Assembly: GCA_031263875.1 (NCBI GenBank)
Contig: JAISEX010000133.1
Coordinates: forward strand, 1-10,606
From: Eubacteriales Family XIII. Incertae Sedis bacterium
GTDB taxonomy: Bacteria > Bacillota > Clostridia > Peptostreptococcales > Anaerovoracaceae
Reading direction: 5' to 3'
Length of the DNA stretch: 10,606 bases
Shown: positions 7,609-10,606 of the stretch, one piece after another
How the letters are laid out: every line of letters starts with the position of its first letter
Numbering within the stretch: the first letter of the stretch is position 1
Program-made: the position numbers and the translations under genes
Notes under the pieces: generated by a model
What the model was told of the DNA's origin: nothing
Seen by the model: only the letters and a program-made list of their open reading frames with translations
Databases searched by the model: none

Positions 7609-7809
7609 TTAAATCCTCCTGTTACTATCATTTGGCTTTATGTCTCTGAAATGCGCGGCACGGCAAAAGCCTGCGGCTGCGCCTCTCAAGAGAGGTGTAA
7701 CGAAATGAGCAACTTTCCATATTATGCTAAATAAATAATCGCACATCGGATTGCATTTAAGCCATAATCGTTTACACATGCTCTCTTTGATGTTAATTTC
7801 ATTACAACG
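7609..7809. other. acoA-acoB intergenic gap
   Basis: A 201-base spacer inside the operon. Most of it is the second TIR element. Beside it, CCTCTC-AA-GAGAGG (7682-7695) forms a perfect short hairpin. The stretch 7621-7681 is otherwise unremarkable apart from GCCTGCGGCTGCGCC. The acoB ribosome-binding site AGGAGG lies at 7615-7620. No gene is seen. Confidence 0.6.
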
Positions 7810-7814
7810 CTAAT
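7690..7814 (+). repeat. MITE-like element with terminal inverted repeats, copy 2
   Basis: Aligns in inverted orientation with 5392-5530. Ends are GTGTAACGAAAT (7695-7706) and AATTTCATTACAAC (7795-7808). The core 7741-7771 matches copy 1 at 28 of 31 positions, with a small indel of about seven bases beside it. The shared sequence CAACGCTAAT runs to 7814 and so covers the acoA stop codon (7810-7812). It may have supplied the last codons of acoA. Confidence 0.7.
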
Positions 7815-8784
7815 CCGTAAAGACATCGGTAAAGGCTTCCGATACGTCGGGATACGGACTGTCCACGGCAAACGTTACCGCCTCCTGGATCTCCGCTTCC
7901 ACCGCGTTCTCCGCCTTCCGTATCGCGCTCTCGGCGATGCCCGAACCCAACATCTTTTTCCGGAACGCGGCGACGGGACAGCGCTTCATCCACTTCTCCT
8001 TTTCCTTCGTGTCCCTGCGGACCCGGTAATCGCCCGGATCGCCCACATGATGGCCCTGCCACCGGTAGGTCTTGTACTCGATGATCGTCGGGCCCTTGCC
8101 CGCGCGGGCGCGCTCGATCGCTTCGGCCGCCACCGCATAGACCGCCTCCACATCCATACCGTCGGCGACAGCGCCCGGAATCCCGTAACCTTTCGCCCGG
8201 TCGACAAGATCATTCGTATTCGTCACATCCCGAATATCCACGGATATGCCGTAGAGATTGTTTTCAATAATATAGACGCACGGGAGCTTCCACGCCGCGG
8301 CCATATTGACGCTCTCGTGAAACGTGCCTTCGTTCGTCGCCCCGTCCCCAAAGAATGAAACGGAAACCTGTTTCGTGCCCCGGTAGAGAGCCGCGTAAGC
8401 CGCGCCCGTCGCGATCGGGATCTCACCGCCGACAATGCCGTTCGCCCCGAGGATCCCCTTATCCATCGCCATAATATGCATGGAACCGCCCTTCCCATGA
8501 CTGTAACCGCTTTTCTTCCCGAGAATTTCCGCCATCATCATGCCCGTGTTGGCTCCGCGCGCGACCAGATGCCCGTGCCCCCGGTGGGAACTTCCGATGT
8601 AATCGTCGTCGTTCAGCGCCGCGCACACACCCGTCGCGATGGCCTCCTCGCCGAGATACAGATGCGCGAGCCCCGGCATCATGCCCTTCTTATAGAATTC
8701 AAAGACCTCCTCCTCAAAACGCCTCATCTTGTACATCGTTTCGTAGACACCCTGATATTGTTTTTTAACCAGCTTTTTTGCCAT
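7810..8784 (-). CDS. acoA: Acetoin dehydrogenase E1 component, alpha subunit
   Basis: Alpha subunit (324 aa) of the thiamine-diphosphate-dependent E1 that cleaves acetoin. The thiamine-diphosphate motif is complete: GDGATNEGTFHESVN (146-160), then AAAWKLP, ending in ENN (174-176). Also present are HLYLGEEAIATGV (41-53), SSHRGHGHLVARG (65-77), GYSHGKGGSMH (93-103) and YRWQGHHVGDPGDYR (240-254), all characteristic of the AcoA/PdhA family. The start ATG at 8784 follows GGAGGG with a seven-base spacer. First gene of the operon. The C-terminal codons and TAG stop overlap the end of an interspersed repeat. E1 alpha of pyruvate dehydrogenase is the main alternative; the acoR-like activator and lipoyl-E3 fusion favour acetoin. 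Confidence 0.9.
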   Translation of the reverse strand: MAKKLVKKQYQGVYETMYKMRRFEEEVFEFYKKGMMPGLAHLYLGEEAIATGVCAALNDDDYIGSSHRGHGHLVARGANTGMMMAEILGKKSGYSHGKGGSMHIMAMDKGILGANGIVGGEIPIATGAAYAALYRGTKQVSVSFFGDGATNEGTFHESVNMAAAWKLPCVYIIENNLYGISVDIRDVTNTNDLVDRAKGYGIPGAVADGMDVEAVYAVAAEAIERARAGKGPTIIEYKTYRWQGHHVGDPGDYRVRRDTKEKEKWMKRCPVAAFRKKMLGSGIAESAIRKAENAVEAEIQEAVTFAVDSPYPDVSEAFTDVFTD

Positions 8785-8826
8785 ACTGTTACCCTCCGTT
8801 TCTCCAGCTTTTATCTACTTCCATAC

Positions 8827-8846
8827 CGCGTTGAAATTGCAACGCG
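8827..8846. promoter_or_regulatory. Near-perfect 20-bp palindrome upstream of acoA, possible operator
   Basis: CGCGTTGAAATTGCAACGCG is self-complementary except for one central pair (A/G). It sits 43-62 bases upstream of the acoA start, where a promoter-proximal operator would lie. Half-sites CGTTG/CAACG also occur at the end of the TIR elements. It may bind a regulator or may be a relic of such an element. No -24/-12 boxes (GG-N10-GC) were found around it. Confidence 0.35.
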
Positions 8847-8872
8847 TATTAACATTCACCATTCATTTATTT

Positions 8873-9121
8873 CGGGCGCATGGGGCGCTCTCAATGATTT
8901 TGTCACTCACCGCGGGACCATTCCACGCGCGGGTATGTACCAAAAACAACCCCTTATTTTTGAGCGCCCCACCGGGCTCTGCAGGGCTGCGCTGCGCCTG
9001 TTTTACGCGGCTTCAGCCGCAAGGTAAAACAGGACAGCGGAGCGAGCAACGCGAGCGGAGGAGTGAGCGCAGCGAACGTTGCTTCGGCCGCTTTGCGGCT
9101 GCTGCGCACCCCTCCGATCCC
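8873..9121 (-). repeat. GC-rich interspersed repeat, copy 2 (inverted relative to copy 1)
   Basis: On the minus strand this contains the same ordered blocks as 3228-3389. They are GGGATCGGAGGGGTGCGC with AGCAGCC (9121 to 9097), GCGCAGCCCTGCAGAGCC then CGGTGGGGC, and CCCATGCGCCCG (8884 to 8873). It is longer than copy 1, mainly because of extra GAGCGAGC-type sequence and a strong hairpin (8997-9033). Its inner arms are TGGGGCGCTCTCAA (8881-8894) and TTGAGCGCCCCA (8960-8971), complementary apart from a two-base bulge. Confidence 0.7.
8997..9033. repeat. Strong hairpin inside repeat copy 2
   Basis: CCTGTTTTAC-GCGGCT-TC-AGCCGC-AAG-GTAAAACAGG: 10-bp outer and 6-bp inner stems, perfectly paired, broken only by a three-base bulge. 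No U tract follows on either strand, so a classic terminator is unlikely. The position corresponds to the CCCCGC-GTA-GCGGGG hairpin in copy 1. Confidence 0.6.
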
Positions 9122-9590
9122 GTGCGCGGGACATGCGCGCCATTCCGTGCCGCCTCCATAAAATCTCTCATTGCGGACTTTGCCCGCAAGCCCTCTCATC
9201 GCCGTCATTCCGACATTGCTCTCAGACCATAACGGCACTCCGTGCCACGACGCCCGCAAACCTTTATGCCATCGTCATCATTCCGACCCACATCGGAGAT
9301 ATAACGGCTCCGCCTGCCATCACCATTACGAACCCACGCCATCCCCTACACCATCGCCGCTGCTGCGGACATGCGCCAGGACTGCAACGGCACACAGCTC
9401 CCCAAAAATAACAACATGCCGTTGGCGCTCCTCCGCTCACTTTGTTCGCTTCACTTCGTGTTTGCGCCGCAGACCGCAGAGCGGCGATGGTGCTTCGCCC
9501 GCCGACAGCATCCGTAAAATCGCGCCGGCGCGGTGGGGTTTATGGACGAAGAGGAGCGCAGACGCGTTCCTCTCTCGCCCCTTATTATTT
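9122..9590. other. Noncoding stretch with scattered short inverted repeats
   Basis: I recognise no gene here. Visible items are a small hairpin GGCAC-TCC-GTGCC (9234-9246) and a 9-bp inverted pair GCGCTCCTC (9425-9433) / GAGGAGCGC (9551-9559). CATTCCGAC appears twice, near 9206 and 9280. The sequence looks like further diverged intergenic repeat material rather than a decayed gene. Confidence 0.45.
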
Positions 9591-9741
9591 GCTCCACCGA
9601 TTAACTATTGCGCATCTTGGCGGCTATTTTGGTGCCCTGCTCGTTGCAAATCCTCGCAATACCACCAGTATTCCTACGTTTTGCGCCTAGCAGGACGCCA
9701 AACTAGCGCGCCAATTCAGTGCAACATTTAATCGGCGAAGC
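9591..9741. repeat. ~151-bp imperfect palindromic repeat element
   Basis: The left half from GCTCCACCGATTAACTATTG and the reverse complement of the right half from GCTTCGCCGATTAAATGTTG align over about 50 bases (for example CCGATTAA, TTGGCG, TTTGG and CCTGC in common). Weaker pairing continues inward to AATAC-CACCA-GTATT at the centre (9659-9673). The whole element could fold into one long hairpin. It starts 18 bases after the stop of the last small gene of the symporter cluster. No coding capacity is evident. A nonautonomous mobile element or structured 3' end are both possible. Confidence 0.65.
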
Positions 9742-9758
9742 AATAAACGTCCGCAGCG

Positions 9759-9884
9759 TTATTGCCTATCGCCGCTCTTTTTCTTCTTGCCATACGTCAG
9801 CGCCATTATGCCATACACCAGCCCTACGCCGATGGAAAAGCACATCCATATAAGCTCCTTGTATTCGATTCCGCTAATCCACAT
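9759..9884 (-). CDS. Small single-pass membrane protein, probable symporter accessory protein
   Basis: Protein of 41 residues starting MWISGIEYKELIWM. It has one hydrophobic segment (about 11-31, containing GVGLVYGIMALTYG) and a basic tail KKKK. The start ATG at 9884 follows GGAGGAAGG, and the gene begins 12 bases after the preceding stop. The segment ending in VYGI followed by a charged tail resembles the 'symporter small accessory protein' type found beside sodium:solute symporters. That comparison is from memory and was not searched. Its position as third gene after a symporter gene supports a role in the same transporter. The strong ribosome-binding site and tight spacing make it a real gene despite the length. 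Confidence 0.7.
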   Translation of the reverse strand: MWISGIEYKELIWMCFSIGVGLVYGIMALTYGKKKKSGDRQ

Positions 9885-9896
9885 ATACCTTCCTCC

Positions 9897-10028
9897 TTAT
9901 TCGTCAGCGTCTTCCTCAGGAATATCCTTGATGAAAATCTTCCCGAGGATGGCCGAAACAACCGTGATGCCGATAACGATCGCTGCCGCCTGAGTAAAAA
10001 ATTCCCAAAAGAATCCATTTCCGTGCAT
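9897..10028 (-). CDS. Small single-pass membrane protein in symporter operon, function unknown
   Basis: Protein of 43 residues starting MHGNGFFWEFFTQ. It has one membrane segment (about 14-33, AAAIVIGITVVSAILGKIFI) and an acidic tail DIPEEDADE. AGGAGG stands eight bases before the ATG. The gene starts 14 bases after the symporter stop codon, and its own stop overlaps the next ribosome-binding site (TAAGGAGG). I do not recognise the family. Its acidic tail contrasts with the basic tail of the 41-residue neighbour, so the two could pair with each other or with the symporter; this is inference. Confidence 0.7.
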   Translation of the reverse strand: MHGNGFFWEFFTQAAAIVIGITVVSAILGKIFIKDIPEEDADE

Positions 10029-10042
10029 ATTGATTACCTCCT

Positions 10043-10606
10043 TTATGCTCCCGACTCAGCTTTTATCCGCTTCAGTTCTTTCTGTTCCTTAAAATAGCCG
10101 GGTTTACCGCCGGGCAGGGCCGCCGTCAGGATAACGCCGAGCACGATGGATACCGCGAGCGTGATATACGGGATCGGGATCTCGCCTATCGCCATGCGGA
10201 ACGGCGTAAACGTCCACAGGATCACGAGCAGCCAGCTTACGATAAACACGATCAGCGCAGCCGTGCTGTTACGCTTCCAGAACAGCGCAAAGATGACGTT
10301 CCAGAAGATGGGCGCAAGCCACGCGAATGCCCAGTTCGCGCCGTTGATGATCTCCGGCTTATTCAGCGTCGCGAGAACCGCAACGATCGCGGACAGGAAG
10401 ATAAAGATACGTGTCCACCGGTTTATCGCCTCCGCGCTCGCGTTCGGATTACGCCTGCTATAGATGTCGTTGACAAATATATTGCCCAGACCGAGCGTGG
10501 TGATCGCGAATGTGGACAGCACCGCCCCGAGGAACGCCGCGACGAGTATTCCAACGACCCATGCCGGCAGAATGTCGAGCAAAAGCGCAATGCCGGCCTG
10601 CTTCGC
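10043..10606 (-). CDS. Sodium:solute symporter (SSS family), C-terminal part (5' end outside window)
   Basis: Sodium-coupled solute transporter of the inner membrane. 187 residues are visible and the frame is open to the window edge, so the N-terminal part is missing. About five membrane segments can be seen. The first is followed by AVLSTFAITTLG and VNDIYSRR, matching the SSS pattern in which a Ser-Thr pair in the eighth core helix helps form a sodium site, then a conserved D-I-Y. Later segments include INGANWAFAWLAPIFWN and a final helix near IPIPYITLAVSIVLGV, followed by a charged tail KEQKELKRIKAESGA. The stop TAA precedes two small membrane-protein genes with tight spacing, implying one operon. 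The substrate cannot be told from this part. The long spacer argues against cotranscription with the aco genes, but both run in the same direction. Confidence 0.88.
   Translation of the reverse strand, partial: AKQAGIALLLDILPAWVVGILVAAFLGAVLSTFAITTLGLGNIFVNDIYSRRNPNASAEAINRWTRIFIFLSAIVAVLATLNKPEIINGANWAFAWLAPIFWNVIFALFWKRNSTAALIVFIVSWLLVILWTFTPFRMAIGEIPIPYITLAVSIVLGVILTAALPGGKPGYFKEQKELKRIKAESGA

Larger units (their letters stand above)
8785..9758. other. Long intergenic region between the aco operon and the symporter cluster
   Basis: These 974 bases contain no gene I can support on either strand. From left to right they hold the acoA leader and a palindrome (8785-8850), a GC-rich repeat (8873-9121), low-similarity noncoding sequence (9122-9590) and a large palindromic element (9591-9741). 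Open frames here run through repeats, lack ribosome-binding sites and show no recognisable domain. Both the acoA promoter and any terminator of the symporter cluster must lie here. Confidence 0.65.

Noticed and set aside
7663..7680. Possible sigma-54 promoter upstream of acoB (GG-N10-GC on the minus strand)
   Set aside because: Only the GG and GC dinucleotides fit; the surrounding bases do not match TGGCAC or TTGCA.
8954..9259. Minus-strand frame of 101 codons in the intergenic region
   Set aside because: It runs through the GC-rich repeat and its hairpin, has no ribosome-binding site and no plausible domain.
9171..9731. Plus-strand frame of 186 codons
   Set aside because: It crosses noncoding sequence and the palindromic element; the composition is not protein-like and there is no ribosome-binding site.
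3228..9741. CRISPR array or clustered short repeats
   Set aside because: The repeats are long, dispersed, few and inverted; there is no regular repeat-spacer pattern and no cas gene.

Overview
The window carries an acetoin dehydrogenase (aco) locus from a bacterium of moderately high GC, judged by eye. Strong GGAGG ribosome-binding sites precede most genes. The type of multienzyme operon, the small proteins next to a symporter and the many intergenic repeats suggest an anaerobic or fermentative member of the Clostridia or Synergistota. That placement is an inference and the sequence does not settle it.

Layout. Positions 2-3078 (plus strand) hold the 3' part of an AcoR-like sigma-54 activator (GAF, PAS, AAA+, Fis-type HTH). 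A 1-nt stop/start overlap couples it to an AEC-family membrane transporter with an unusually long central loop. Positions 3463-8784 (minus strand, read right to left) hold acoA (E1 alpha), acoB (E1 beta), acoC (E2) and acoL (E3), a complete thiamine-diphosphate 2-oxo-acid-dehydrogenase-type complex. Positions 9759-10606 (minus strand) hold the 3' end of a sodium:solute symporter gene followed by two single-pass membrane proteins of 43 and 41 residues.

How the genes fit together. In the acetoin system E1 cleaves acetoin to acetaldehyde and an acetyl group, E2 makes acetyl-CoA, and E3 reoxidises the lipoyl arm with NAD+. Here E2 has no lipoyl domain at all. It begins with two tandem peripheral subunit-binding domains and then the catalytic domain. 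The only lipoyl domain in the operon is fused to the N-terminus of E3, so the swinging arm has moved from E2 to E3. AcoR probably activates the operon, but I could not find a convincing -24/-12 promoter upstream of acoA.

Intergenic DNA is rich in repeats. Two diverged copies of a ~125-139-bp element with terminal inverted repeats sit in opposite orientation in the two large gaps inside the aco operon, and one runs into the acoA stop codon. A second, GC-rich repeat has two inverted copies that bracket the whole operon, and their inner stem arms differ in a way that keeps pairing. A third element is a ~151-bp imperfect palindrome downstream of the symporter cluster. No RNA gene, CRISPR array or transposase gene was seen.
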